64,000 bases of DNA, taken from NCBI GenBank assembly GCA_963744905.1, contig CAVUUV010000002.1:1-64000 (forward strand), given 5' to 3'. Below the pieces are notes generated by a model. That model was not told where the DNA came from. It searched no databases and saw nothing but the letters and a program-made list of their open reading frames with translations. This document shows, one piece after another, positions 54,558-64,000 of the stretch (its first letter is position 1; each line of letters starts with the position of its first letter). A program made the translations under genes and the position numbers. Origin of the DNA: DATFFO01 sp963744905. Its GTDB lineage: Bacteria > Actinomycetota > Acidimicrobiia > Spongiisociales > ZC4RG35.

Positions 54558-57190
54558 TGAACTCCTCTAAGACATTCAACCATCGGCGTGGGGCCAATTC
54601 GCTGATTCTGGCGCTTAATCAGCCCTACTCCCACGGACGGCTGAGCAAACCGGCGCTCGAGGCGTTAGGGTGCCATCTCAGAGTGGGGTCGAGCGCTTGG
54701 ATCGCAGGCGGGAGTTCGCCCTGCCACTGAAAGAGGCGGGTTGAACCGTCTTGATGGAGAAAGAGGAGGAAACTCTTGCGAGTCAAGAAGCATTCGGGAA
54801 TCGTCATTGGGAATCATCATTGGAATGCTGGCGTCATTGATGCCGGTATCGCTGGTAGCCCAGGCCGACGTGACGGCTACATACACGACGTCCAGGGATC
54901 CGGTTCGTCCACCCCCATGTACGGGGACACGGTCACCATCTCCGGCGTCGTGGTGGGTGACTTCCAGGGGAACGCATTCGCCGGCGACCAACTGGGCGGC
55001 TTCTACGTCCAGGAGGAACCGGCCGACTGGGATGCGGACCCCGCCACCTCGGAGGGCATCTTCGTCTACGCGCCGTACGCACCGGACGTGGCAGTGGGTG
55101 ATCTGGTCGAGGTGACTGGCCGCGCCGGTGAATACAGCGGCCAGACCCAGATCAGTGGGTCCGTGACCGTCACCAAGGACGGGCACGGCACCCGAAGCGG
55201 TGGTCACTACTCCTATCACCTTGCCCATGGACACCCCCTCCAGCTTCGAGCGCTATGAGGGCATGTCGGTTACCTTCGACCAGGACCTCTACATCTCCGA
55301 GTTCTTCAACTTCGACCGGTTCGGTGAAATCGTCCTCTCGACCGATCGCCAGTACCAGCCCACCCAGGTGGCGGAACCGGGTTCGGCGGCGGCGGAGGCC
55401 ATGGCCGAGGCCAACTCGCTGTCGCGCATCACGCTCGATGACGGCCGCAACAGCTCAGAACCCGGATCCGGCTATCCACCCCAACGGTGAGGAATTCACC
55501 CTCACCAACACGTTTCGGGGGGGCGACATCCTCCGCAGCGTGACCGGGGTCATGGGCCAGGGGTTCGGCCTGTACCGAATCCAGCCCACGCAGGGCGCCA
55601 CGTACGTGAACGAAAACCCACGGCCGACCTCGCCCGACCAGGTTGGCGGAGAGGTGAAGGTCGCCTCATTCAACGTACTGAACTTCTTCACTTCGATCGA
55701 TGACGGATCGGACGACTGTGGGCCCACCGGCAACCTGGAGTGCCGGGGCGCCGACAACGCGACCGAGTTGGAGCGCCAGATAAAGAAGCTGGTGGCCGGC
55801 ATCATCGCCCTGGATGCAGATGTGGTCGGGTTGGAGGAGGTCGAGAACGACATCCGCAGCGACGACGGCAGCCGTGCCCACGATGCCATCCTCACCCTGG
55901 TGGAGCGACTGAACGCGGTGGCGGGAATGGGGACCTGGGCCTGGGTGGGTGAGACCAACCACTACAACGACTACCCGATCCGCAACGAGATCATCTACAG
56001 GCCTGCCAAGGTCACACCGGTCGGTCCGCCGATTGCCCTGGCCGACCCGGCCTTCGATGCAACCCGACCGGGCGACATCGAGCCCATCGGCCGTCCACCA
56101 CTGGCCCAGACCTTCCGGGCTGCCTCCACCTCGTCTCGACGGAGCGACCAGCGGCCATTCACGGTCGTCGTCAACCACTTCAAGTCGAAGGGTTCCTCCT
56201 GTGCCAGCATCGGCGATCCCGACACCGGCGACGGACAGGCAAACTGCAACCTGACCCGGGTGGCACAGGCCGAAGCCCTACTGGGCTTCGTCGACACCTT
56301 GCAGGATGACAGCAGCGGTGTGGTCGTCGTCGGCGACCTGAACAGCTACACGCACGAGGACCCCATCCAGACTCTCGAAGACGGGGGCCTGACCGACGTG
56401 ATCGGTTTGTTCGGCGGAGACCGGGCCTACTCCTACGTCTTCGACGGGCAGTTGGGGCGGCTGGATCAGGCTCTGGTGACCAGATCCCTCCTCTCACGGG
56501 TCGCAGGCATGACGATCTTCCACATCAACGCCGATGAGCCCGACATCCTGGACTACGACACCTCGTTCAAGCGGCCGGCGCAGGACGCTCTCTATGAGCC
56601 CCTCCCCTACCGGGTCTCCGACCACGACCCGGTGGTAGTCGGCCTGGACTTCCGCCAGACGGAGGTTCGGGGACAGAGGTGAAAGCGTGAGCCGGGGGTG
56701 GCGAATCCGTCAACCCCCGGCGGCACGCAACGCTCTGGCCAGGAACGAGGCCATCTGCTCCCGGGTGACCGGTTCGTTGGGACAGAACCTGGTGTTGTCG
56801 GGTGGGTTGCAGCCCTTGGTGACACCCGCCACAGCCAGACGGTCGATGTCGGACTCGAATACCGAGCCGTCGTCATCGGTGAATAGGTCCCCGTCGCCGG
56901 GATCCGTGTAACCGAAGGCACGGACCAGGAACGCCGCCATCTCACCCCGGGTCACGCTCCGGCCCGGGCAGTAGAGCGTGTTGTCGGGCGGGTTGCAACC
57001 CTTGGTGATGCCGGCTTCGGCAAGGGCATTGATGTCGCCCTCGTGCACCGAGCCGCTGTCGTCGGTGAAGTGGTCGGTCTCGGCCGCCGGAAGGCCAAGG
57101 GCCCGCACCAGGAATGAAGCCATCTGCTGGCGGGTCACGGGATCGTCGGACAGAACAGCGTGTTGTCGGGCGGGTTGCAGCCCTTGGTGA
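54117..57190. repeat. Large direct duplication, copy A
   Basis: Matches 57740-60810 base by base with few differences, offset 3615-3623 bp. Holds the 5' part of the antitoxin, the 218-bp intergenic region, a frameshifted nuclease and the SLH end of a SpoIID-type gene. Boundaries are by eye and could be off by tens of bases. Confidence 0.8.
54776..56682 (+). pseudogene. ExeM/NucH-type extracellular nuclease, copy A, multiply frameshifted
   Basis: TTG 54776 with GAGGAGG upstream, as in copy B, but the signal peptide core (IIIGMLASLMPVSLVAQADV) sits in another frame between indels near 54805 and 54880; the chain then shifts again near 55180 and near 55455 before continuing to 56682. All later motifs are present in the last frame (KVASFNVLNFF, VVGLEEVEND, VVVNHFKSKG, VVGDLNSY, SDHDPVV). 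Compared with copy B it carries at least four indels and cannot give a full protein. Confidence 0.8.
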
Positions 57191-57735
57191 TGCCTTTGTC
57201 GGCGATGTAGTTGATGTTGTCGAAATGGACCGAGTCGCCGATATCAACGAACGGGCTCGGCGCCATCACCTTTGTGATGTAGGGGGACACCTTGTAGCCC
57301 AGCCTGCCGAGAACGTGGTACAGCCATACGGCGGGCATATCCGCCGACTGCAGCTCACCACCTAAGAGACCTGCGAAGCGGATCGTTGCGGCGGGGGGCT
57401 GACTAATCACCTTGGAGCCCGTAACCTGGTCCCAGCAGTAGCCCTCCTCGCATAGCTTCGCCCGGAGTGTCGCCTCGGGCAGCACCCGCTCCCAAACGGC
57501 GAGGCCATTTATCGACGGATCGGCCCCCCAGTGGTCGTCAACTGACTTCAGGTAAGGCTGTGGATTGCCGCCGAACACGTCCTCTACGTTCTCGGTTACT
57601 CCCCCGGTAGATGAGGAGTAGTAGGTCCACAGTGCCTTATCGCCCAGTGCCTCGTGAGTCACTACCTCTCCGGCGGTCGTCTTAACAGCCTCGTGCCAAT
57701 CGCCCTTCAGGTCATATGCCCTCGATATTAGGTGT
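56710..57735 (-). pseudogene. SpoIID-domain/SLH protein, 3' remnant (copy A)
   Basis: The 3' part carries two and a half SLH-like repeats (TDDSGSVHEGDINALAEAGITKGCNPP, YCPGRSVTRGEMAAFLVRAFG), ending at a stop at 56710. A single missing base near 57138 separates them from the upstream frame (GITKGCNPPDNTLFCP), which continues to 57735 with the SpoIID end: ALWTYYSSSTGGVTENVEDVF, QPYLKSVDDHW. The N-terminal half is absent; beyond 57735 the sequence is the duplicated antitoxin. SpoIID-type proteins cleave glycan strands; SLH repeats bind wall polymers. Confidence 0.7.
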
Positions 57736-57739
57736 AGTT

Positions 57740-58176
57740 CTGGCCGCTCCGAACCACGACCAATTCGAGAGCCGCACGGCTCTCCTGGTGTCGGAATGCG
57801 CTCGGCAAAGTCGTACAACAGTTCGCCCGTCTGTGTAGAGACTCTTCGAGGCTAGGGCGTGCTCGAGGCTGAGGCCCGTCTCGAGGGCTCTCAAAGCAGG
57901 TCGGATTCGTTGCATCGGAACACCACTACGCCGAACGGCCGCCAGCACCGTGACCTCTGTGAGACCGACGAAGGGAATCGAGGGCCGGCGTGGGCCGTTT
58001 GGTTCGAGGTAAGTGACAATCGGATCACCTACTACATCTGGACGATCCGGAAACCGGCGTACATAGCCCTGTGCCCAGGTCGTCAGCGTCGAAGCAGGAA
58101 CGTCGACGATCCGCGCTGCCTCGGCGATCGTGTATAGCGGGATTTCGAATCGGAGACGGTTCTTGGCGTAGGTCAT
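57740..58176 (-). pseudogene. Truncated, decayed second copy of the DUF433 antitoxin
   Basis: The first about 105 residues from ATG 58176 match the 54557 gene almost exactly, including the ribosome-binding site. Several single-base deletions relative to copy A (around 57780-57850) then destroy the frame, and at 57740 it is fused to a SpoIID fragment. No DUF433 domain remains, so it cannot neutralise the toxin, but its promoter is intact. Confidence 0.75.
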
Positions 58177-58395
58177 TGAACTCCTCTAAGACATTCAACC
58201 ATCGGCGTGGGGCCAATTCGCTGATTCTGGCGCTTAATCAGCCCTACTCCCACGGACGGCTGAGCAAACCGGCGTTGGAGGCGTTAGGGTGCCGTCTCAG
58301 AGTGGGGTCGAGCGCTTGGATCGCAAGGCGGGAGTTCGCCCTGCCACTGAGAGAGGCGGGTCGAACCGTCCTGATGGAGAAAGAGGAGGAAACTC

Positions 58396-60297
58396 TTGCG
58401 AGTCAAGAAGCATTCGGGAATCGGTTTGGGAATCGTGATGGGGATGCTGGCTTCACTGATGCCGGTATCTCTCGTAGCCCAGGCCGACGTGACGGCTATA
58501 CACGACATCCAGGGTTCCGGTTCCGCCACCCCCATGTACGGGGACACGGTCACCGTCTCCGGCGTCGTGGTGGGCGACTTCCAGGGGAACGCATTCGCCG
58601 GCGACCAACTGAGCGGCTTCTACGTCCAGGAGGAACCGGCCGACTGGGATGCGGACCCCGCCACCTCGGAGGGCATCTTCGTCTACGCACCGTACGCACC
58701 GGACGTGGCAGTGGGTGATCTGGTCGAGGTGACTGGCCGCGCCGGTGAATACAGCGGCCAGACCCAGATCAGTGGATACGTGACCGTCACCAAGACGGGC
58801 ACGGCAGTCGAAGCGGTGGTCACTACTCCTGTCACCTTGCCCATGGACACCCCCGCCAGCTTCGAGCGCTACGAGGGCATGTCTGTGACCTTCGACCAGG
58901 ACCTCTACATCTCCGAGTTCTTCAACTTCGACCGGTTCGGTGAAATCGTCCTCTCGACCGATCGCCAGTACCAGCCCACCCAGGTGGCGGAACCGGGTTC
59001 TGCCGAGGCCGAGGCCATCGCCCAGGCAAACTCACTGTCACGCATCACGCTCGATGACGGCCGCAACAGTCAGAACCCGGATCCGGCCATCCATCCCAAC
59101 GGTGAGGAATTCACCCTCACCAACACGTTTCGGGGGGGCGACATCCTCCGCAGCGTGACCGGGGTCATGGGTCAGGGGTTCGGCCTGTATCGAATCCAGC
59201 CCACCCAGGGCGCCACCTACGTGAATGCCAACCCACGACCGACCTCGCCCGACCCGGTGGGCGGAGAGGTGAAGGTGGCCTCATTCAACGTACTGAACTT
59301 CTTCACATCGATCGATGACGGATCGGACGACTGTGGGCCCACCGGCAACCTGGAGTGCCGGGGCGCCGACAACGCGACCGAGTTGGAGCGCCAGATGAAG
59401 AAGCTGGTGGCCGGCATCATCGCCCTGGATGCAGATGTGGTCGGGTTGGAGGAGGTCGAGAACGACATCCGCAGCGACGACGGCAGCCGTGCCCACGACG
59501 CCATCCTCACCCTCGTCGAGCGACTGAACGCGGTGGCGGGAACGGGGACCTGGGCCTGGGTGGGTGAGACCAACCATTACAACGACTACCCGATCCGCAA
59601 CGAGATCATCTACCGGCCCGACAAGGTGACCCCGGTCGGTCCGCCGATTGCCCTGGCCGACCCGGCCTTCGATGCAACCCGACCGGGCGATATCGAACCG
59701 GTCGGCCGTCCACCACTGGCCCAGACCTTCCGGGCTGCCTCCACTTCGTCTCGACGGAGCGACCAGCGGCCATTCACGGTCGTCGTCAACCACTTCAAGT
59801 CGAAGGGTTCCTCCTGTGCCAGCATCGGCGATCCCGACACGGGCGACGGACAGGCGAACTGCAACCTGACCCGGGTGGCACAGGCCGAGGCCCTGCTGGG
59901 CTTCGTCGACACCTTGCAGGATGACAGCAGCGGCGTGTTGGTCGTCGGCGACCTGAACAGCTACACGCACGAGGACCCCATCCAGACTCTCGAAGACGGG
60001 GGCCTGACCGACGTGATCGGTTTATTCGGCGGAGACCAGGCCTACTCCTACGTCTTCGACGGTCAGCTGGGACGGCTGGATCAGGCTCTGGTGACCAGAT
60101 CCCTCCTCTCACGGGTCGCAGGCATGACGATCTTCCACATCAACGCCGATGAGCCCGACATCCTGGACTACGACACCTCGTTCAAGCGGCCGGCGCAGGA
60201 CGCTCTCTATGAGCCCCTCCCCTACCGAGTCTCCGACCACGACCCGGTGGTAATCGGCCTGGAGTTCCGCCAGACGGAGGTTCGGGGACAGAGGTGA
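58396..60297 (+). CDS. Secreted ExeM/NucH-family extracellular nuclease, intact copy B
   Basis: 633 residues from TTG 58396 with AGGAGG about 8 nt upstream. Signal peptide (about 1-30, GIVMGMLASLMPVSLVAQA), N-terminal OB-fold-like domain (about 35-200), then the endonuclease/exonuclease/phosphatase domain (about 290-625): KVASFNVLNFF, LDADVVGLEEVEND, PIRNEIIYRP, FTVVVNHFKSKG (catalytic His), LVVGDLNSYTHEDP and the end VSDHDPVVIGL. No SLH or anchor, so likely released to degrade extracellular DNA or RNA. Convergent with the SLH gene. Confidence 0.9.
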   Translation: MRVKKHSGIGLGIVMGMLASLMPVSLVAQADVTAIHDIQGSGSATPMYGDTVTVSGVVVGDFQGNAFAGDQLSGFYVQEEPADWDADPATSEGIFVYAPYAPDVAVGDLVEVTGRAGEYSGQTQISGYVTVTKTGTAVEAVVTTPVTLPMDTPASFERYEGMSVTFDQDLYISEFFNFDRFGEIVLSTDRQYQPTQVAEPGSAEAEAIAQANSLSRITLDDGRNSQNPDPAIHPNGEEFTLTNTFRGGDILRSVTGVMGQGFGLYRIQPTQGATYVNANPRPTSPDPVGGEVKVASFNVLNFFTSIDDGSDDCGPTGNLECRGADNATELERQMKKLVAGIIALDADVVGLEEVENDIRSDDGSRAHDAILTLVERLNAVAGTGTWAWVGETNHYNDYPIRNEIIYRPDKVTPVGPPIALADPAFDATRPGDIEPVGRPPLAQTFRAASTSSRRSDQRPFTVVVNHFKSKGSSCASIGDPDTGDGQANCNLTRVAQAEALLGFVDTLQDDSSGVLVVGDLNSYTHEDPIQTLEDGGLTDVIGLFGGDQAYSYVFDGQLGRLDQALVTRSLLSRVAGMTIFHINADEPDILDYDTSFKRPAQDALYEPLPYRVSDHDPVVIGLEFRQTEVRGQR

Positions 60298-60324
60298 AAG
60301 CGTGAGCCGGGGGTGGCGAATCCG

Positions 60325-62225
60325 TCAGCCCCCGGCGGCACGCAACGCTCTGGCCAGGAACGAGGCCATCTGCTCGCGGGTCACCGGTTCGTTGGGGCAG
60401 AACCTGGTGTTGTCGGGCGGGTTGCATCCCTTGGTGACACCCGCCACGGCCAGACGATCGATGTCGGACTCGAATACAGAACCGTCGTCGTCGGTGAACA
60501 GGTCCCCGTCGCCGGGATCCGTGTAACCGAAAGCACGGACCAGGAACGCCGCCATCTCACCCCGGGTCACGCTCCGGCCCGGGCAGTAGAGCGTGTTGTC
60601 GGGCGGGTTGCAACCCTTGGTGATGCCGGCTTCGGCCAGGGCATTGATGTCGCCCTCGTGCACCGAGCCGCTGTCGTCGGTGAAGTGGTCGGTCTCGGCC
60701 GCCGGAAGGCCCAGGGCCCGCACCAGGAATGAAGCCATCTGCTGGCGGGTCACGGGATCTGTCGGACAGAACAGCGTGTTGTCGGGCGGGTTGCAGCCTT
60801 TGGTGATGCCGGCTCGCCAAATGTAGGCGATGTTGTCGTAATGAACCGATCCGGCGATGTCGGTGAAGGGAGGCGGTGGCGGACCTTCCTGGGTGACGCC
60901 GGCGACATAAGGTGATCTGAGTCCGAAAGCCGACCGTAGTTGTGCTCCAGACTTATCGGCGGTGACCGGGTTTCCCCCATCCACGAGCCTTCGAAGTGGA
61001 TCATCGCACCCGGCGGTCCCGCCACTTGTTTGGCGCTGCGAACCTCATCCCACCCCAGCCATGCAGCCACGGCCGGATTTCGTGACGTCCTTCGACCAGG
61101 TGGCATATGGATTGTGAACCCGATCGTCCACCGCCCAGTGGTCATCCACGGACTTGAGGTAGGGCTGCGGCCCTCCGGTGAACACATCCTCCACGTTCTC
61201 CGTCGATCCACCGGTCGACGACGAGTAGTAGGTAGCCAGCACGGAGTTACCGCCATTCACCTCGGGATGGGTCGCCACCATTCGTTCCGTGTCACCGACT
61301 GCCTGATGCCACTTGCCGGACAAATCGGCGCTCTCGACCCACCAGGCGTCGTAGTTCTGGTCGGCAGTGGTGCGCCGTATGTGGCAGCCACAGTCTGCCA
61401 GCAACTTGCTTCCGTCCTGTCCCCCGCGGGCTACCGCCACGCGGATGGCATAGGAGCGGGCGGCTACGACCTGCGCTTTCAGGGCCTCGATGGGCCAGCC
61501 GAGAGGCATCTCACCCAATCCCAGCAGGTACTCTTCGACGCCGAGCCGTGCCGTCACATCAAAGGTGGGGGCGTCGACATGGGGCCTCAATTCGAACGGC
61601 CCGCGTGCATAAATCAGGTCGGGTTCGTCGGACGGGTCAGGGATCTGGATAAGAGTCTGGTCGGCGTAGATGTCGTCGGCGGCGGAATCGTCCCAGGTGA
61701 TGTCGATATGGCACTCACCCGTCACCTCGGCAGAAGCCAGGTTGCCGTTTCGAATCGAGCTTGGAGCGGGTGCAAGTCGATCCATCGCCAACGACGCGCA
61801 ATGTCTCTCCGGCCCCCAGGAGCAGATCGGCCGCGCCGCTGCAGTCGTCCGGATTGACGCCATCGCCCTGCTGACAGACCGCCACGCCACCTGTCCCGGG
61901 TGCCACCGACAACACCTTGAAGTCGAGGTGGGTCCGCTTCGAGGCCACATTCACCGCCAGCGCCTCGTCGCCGAAGATCCAGGAAGGGACGTAAAGATTG
62001 GGCGTCCTTGACCTCGGCTCCGCTGTAGTAGTGGCCGATGATGTCGGTGTAGGTGTTCCCGTCCAGAGCCATCCCGTAGGCGCCGTACTGGGACATGCCC
62101 ACACCGTGACCCCACCCTCCACCGTCGACGACGAAGTCGCCCTCGGCCGCCCAGGCGGGAGGGGCGATGAGTAAAGAGAGGGCCGCCAAAGCGACCAGGG
62201 CGATGCGCAATTGCTTGGAACTCAT
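60325..62225 (-). pseudogene. SpoIID-domain/SLH protein with several frameshifts (copy B, full length)
   Basis: Starts ATG 62225 with signal peptide (LRIALVALAALSLLIAPPAWA) and GGGWGHGVGMSQYGAYGMA, the SpoIID N-terminal motif. The chain then changes frame near 62000 (YVPSWIFGDEALAVNVASKR), near 61770 (VTARLGVEEYLLGLGEMPL, ALKAQVVAARSYAI with SpoIID catalytic-site sequence), near 61075 and near 60975, and ends with three SLH repeats at 60325. At least four indels. If intact it would be a wall-anchored lytic transglycosylase of roughly 630 residues. Confidence 0.75.
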
Positions 62226-62313
62226 GTGCTGTACTCCCCCTGCCCCGAGGGAAGCCTAGGGCGATGCGCGCAGTTAGTCGGGGAAACCCGTCCTGGCGCC
62301 ATCCCGAGAGAGC

Positions 62314-64000
62314 TCAGCCGGGCAGCCACGGCGCCGAACGGTGCAGAAACGCTGCCATCTGACCCCGGGTGACCGGATCGTCGGGACAGAAATGCTGATT
62401 GGCGGGCGGATCACACCCCTTGGTGATCCCCGCCCCGGCCAGGGCACCGATATCCGCCTCGAACACCGAACCAGCCGTGTCTACGAAAGAACCGGCCGCC
62501 GGAGCGAGATCCAAGGCCCGGGTCAGAAAGGCGGCCATCTGACCTCTCGTGACCGGATCGTCGGGACAGAAATGCTGATTGGCGGGCGGATCACACCCCT
62601 TGGTGATCCCCGCCGCGGCTAAAGCACCGATATCCGCCGCGAACACCGAACCAGCCGTGTCCACGAAAGTGCTCGCCGCCGGAACGAGGTCCAGAGCCCG
62701 GTTCAAGAAGGCGGCCATCTGGCCCCGGGTCACGGTGTCGTCGGGACAGAACCAGTCGTTGAACGGTGGGTTGCATCCCTTGGTGATGCCGGTGTCCGCC
62801 AGCCACTCGATGTCGGCCACGAACACCGAGGCGTCGTCGTCGGCAAAGCGCCCCTCGTGCTGGTAGGGAATCGTGTCGGGAGGGCACTCGAAGTCGGCAG
62901 GCAGGAACCAGGACTCGGCGGCGTAGCCGGCCAGGGGTGTGTTTCCGGCCCAGGCCCTGAACACGCCGTCGGGCGAGAGCACCTCCAGGTCGGGATGCCC
63001 GTCCCCGTCGTAGTCCTCGAAGCCGATGAGATCTCCCGATGCCAGACCCGGGGCCGCCACGGTCTCCGACACCTCGCCCGGGGCCGAAGCGCTCACGACC
63101 TGAATGGTGGACGAGTTGGTCCCCGCCGTAACCACCAACAGGTCCTCTCTTCCATCGACGTCACGATCGGCCGCCGCCAGGCGGGTGTCAGAGCCGAGCT
63201 GTGCCCCGGCCACGGTCCCGGTGGCGATCGCCTCGGTGAAGGAACTGGCCGCCGACCAGACCTGGACGTCCACACCGTCGGCGCCCGGGGAGACCGCCCA
63301 CAGGTCGTCGGACCCGTCCCCGTCGGCGTCACCGAACACCAGCCGGGCCGAAGCTGTGGCGGGAACCTGGGTGAGGAGATCGGAGCGGGTGGCGTAGCCA
63401 TCGGCCGCCGAGTACGAGTGCAGGGTCAGAAAACCCCCTGTGTCCTCTACGAACACCAGATCGGGCCGTGACGAGCCGGACAGGTCTGCCATGTAGACGT
63501 CGCCTTGAGGCGGATCGGCGATCCACCAGCGCCACACCCCGCAGTCTTCGAACCCACCTCGCGAAGTGGCCGCCTCCAGGACGGCGTCCTGTCCCCAGGA
63601 GCGAAGTTGAACCACGTCCGGCGCCCCGTCGCCGCTGACGTCGATGACGAATTGCCCTTCGCCGGGACCGAAGACGACGGCGTGCTCCGACCCGGTCCTC
63701 GACGTGTAGGCAGCGGAATCGGTCAGGGGCGAGATTGGAGCCGGAGGATTGCCGTATCCCGGGGTCCCGGCCGGACCCACCCAGGAGAAGTGCATGGCGT
63801 CTTTGACGCCCAGCCAGTGCCCGCCCCAGCACATCCCGGCGTCCTCCCAGGCCTTCACGAACCAGTCGGGCATGTCGGTGATCAGCTTGTTGTCGAGACG
63901 GTAGGGATTGCGGTTCGAGTTGATGTCGATGGCCGCTCCCAGGGCGTGGTAACTGATCCCGTCGTGCGACACACTGGTACGAGGGTTGTAGGCCGACGTG
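62314..64000 (-). CDS. M15-type peptidase with FG-GAP/VCBS and SLH domains, 5' end outside window
   Basis: Over 560 residues, continuing beyond the edge. First visible part is the peptidase end: SYHALGAAIDINSN (H...D) and MHFSWVGPAG (catalytic His), the VanY/M15 pattern of D-Ala-D-Ala-type peptidases. The middle (about residues 120-400) is a beta-propeller of FG-GAP/VCBS repeats (FGDADGDGSDDLW, FEDYDGDGHPDLE) with calcium-binding Asp clusters. The end holds three cysteine-bearing SLH repeats (GITKGC.PP ... FCPDDPVTRGQMAAFL). A surface-anchored wall peptidase; no frameshift is visible. Confidence 0.85.
   Translation of the reverse strand, partial: TSAYNPRTSVSHDGISYHALGAAIDINSNRNPYRLDNKLITDMPDWFVKAWEDAGMCWGGHWLGVKDAMHFSWVGPAGTPGYGNPPAPISPLTDSAAYTSRTGSEHAVVFGPGEGQFVIDVSGDGAPDVVQLRSWGQDAVLEAATSRGGFEDCGVWRWWIADPPQGDVYMADLSGSSRPDLVFVEDTGGFLTLHSYSAADGYATRSDLLTQVPATASARLVFGDADGDGSDDLWAVSPGADGVDVQVWSAASSFTEAIATGTVAGAQLGSDTRLAAADRDVDGREDLLVVTAGTNSSTIQVVSASAPGEVSETVAAPGLASGDLIGFEDYDGDGHPDLEVLSPDGVFRAWAGNTPLAGYAAESWFLPADFECPPDTIPYQHEGRFADDDASVFVADIEWLADTGITKGCNPPFNDWFCPDDTVTRGQMAAFLNRALDLVPAASTFVDTAGSVFAADIGALAAAGITKGCDPPANQHFCPDDPVTRGQMAAFLTRALDLAPAAGSFVDTAGSVFEADIGALAGAGITKGCDPPANQHFCPDDPVTRGQMAAFLHRSAPWLPG

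Larger units (their letters stand above)
57740..60810. repeat. Large direct duplication, copy B
   Basis: Partner of 54117-57190. After about 60810 (57190 in copy A) the two diverge within the SLH-SpoIID gene. Diverged SpoIID sequence (57190-57735) lies between the two copies, so this is not a simple head-to-tail tandem. Confidence 0.8.

Noticed and set aside
57135..57818. Single open frame from a DUF433 fragment into SpoIID sequence
   Set aside because: The fusion arises because a decayed antitoxin happens to be in frame with a SpoIID remnant; it has no start signal of its own and ends at an indel.

Overview
The window is high-GC DNA from an actinobacterium. The gene order manB / Trm112-like / SIS-domain phosphosugar isomerase / ahcY, together with DUF3499, DUF5719, a giant GT2 membrane protein and cofD-cofE (coenzyme F420), is a conserved actinobacterial neighbourhood. 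Cysteine-bearing SLH repeats and an unusually short ahcY make me favour Acidimicrobiia, but that class call is inference.

Layout. (1) 1-890: end of a KdpD-type kinase and kdpE. (2) 0.9-5.8 kb: a scrap yard with a decayed cNMP-binding protein, a shattered ISL3-type transposase, two copies of another transposase remnant (about 0.7 kb direct repeat), a short HTH gene abutting the second copy, the tmRNA gene ssrA on the minus strand with its terminator inside the repeat, and a secreted-protein gene broken by frameshifts. (3) 5.8-17 kb, minus strand: smpB, an EnvC-like M23 hydrolase, ftsX, ftsE, prfB, secA, a NarL-type regulator, a ribosome hibernation factor, comF, ahcY, phosphosugar isomerase, Trm112-like. 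(4) 17-28.8 kb: manB, a dolichyl-phosphate-mannose-synthase-like GT2, a PTPS-related membrane protein (one apparent frameshift), small zinc proteins, DUF5719, a GT2-membrane fusion, and divergent cofD-cofE. (5) 28.8-40.5 kb: ugd, an LCP ligase, a dienelactone-hydrolase-like protein with Asp at the nucleophile position, birA diverging from a propionyl-CoA-type carboxylase beta and alpha pair, an F420-dependent PPOX enzyme, a methyltransferase, an LpdA-like flavoprotein and a methylmalonyl-CoA-mutase-like large subunit. (6) 40.6-53.3 kb: a class A PBP, a leaderless small gene, a flippase, a polyprenyl glycosylphosphotransferase, a MITE, a secreted subtilase, and a glycan block (GT2, GT4, UDP-ManNAc-type dehydrogenase).

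(7) 53.4-64 kb is the most unusual part. A DUF433 antitoxin / PIN-like toxin pair (toxin frameshifted) is followed by two copies of a unit of about 3.1 kb (54117-57190 and 57740-60810): 5' part of the antitoxin, a TTG-started ExeM/NucH-type extracellular nuclease, and the SLH end of a SpoIID-domain protein. The first nuclease copy carries at least four frameshifts and the second is intact; the second antitoxin copy is truncated and decayed. A second frameshifted SpoIID-SLH gene and an M15 peptidase-VCBS-SLH protein running off the edge complete an envelope or extracellular locus.

Themes. Cell wall and surface polymer synthesis (LCP, PBP, flippase, sugar transferase, nucleotide-sugar dehydrogenases, manB), cell division and wall hydrolysis (FtsEX with the M23 protein), trans-translation (ssrA and smpB are neighbours), propionate/biotin metabolism and F420 chemistry. 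Frameshifts are dense at both flanks and nearly absent from 5.8-53.4 kb, which suggests real decay of accessory DNA rather than uniform sequencing error.
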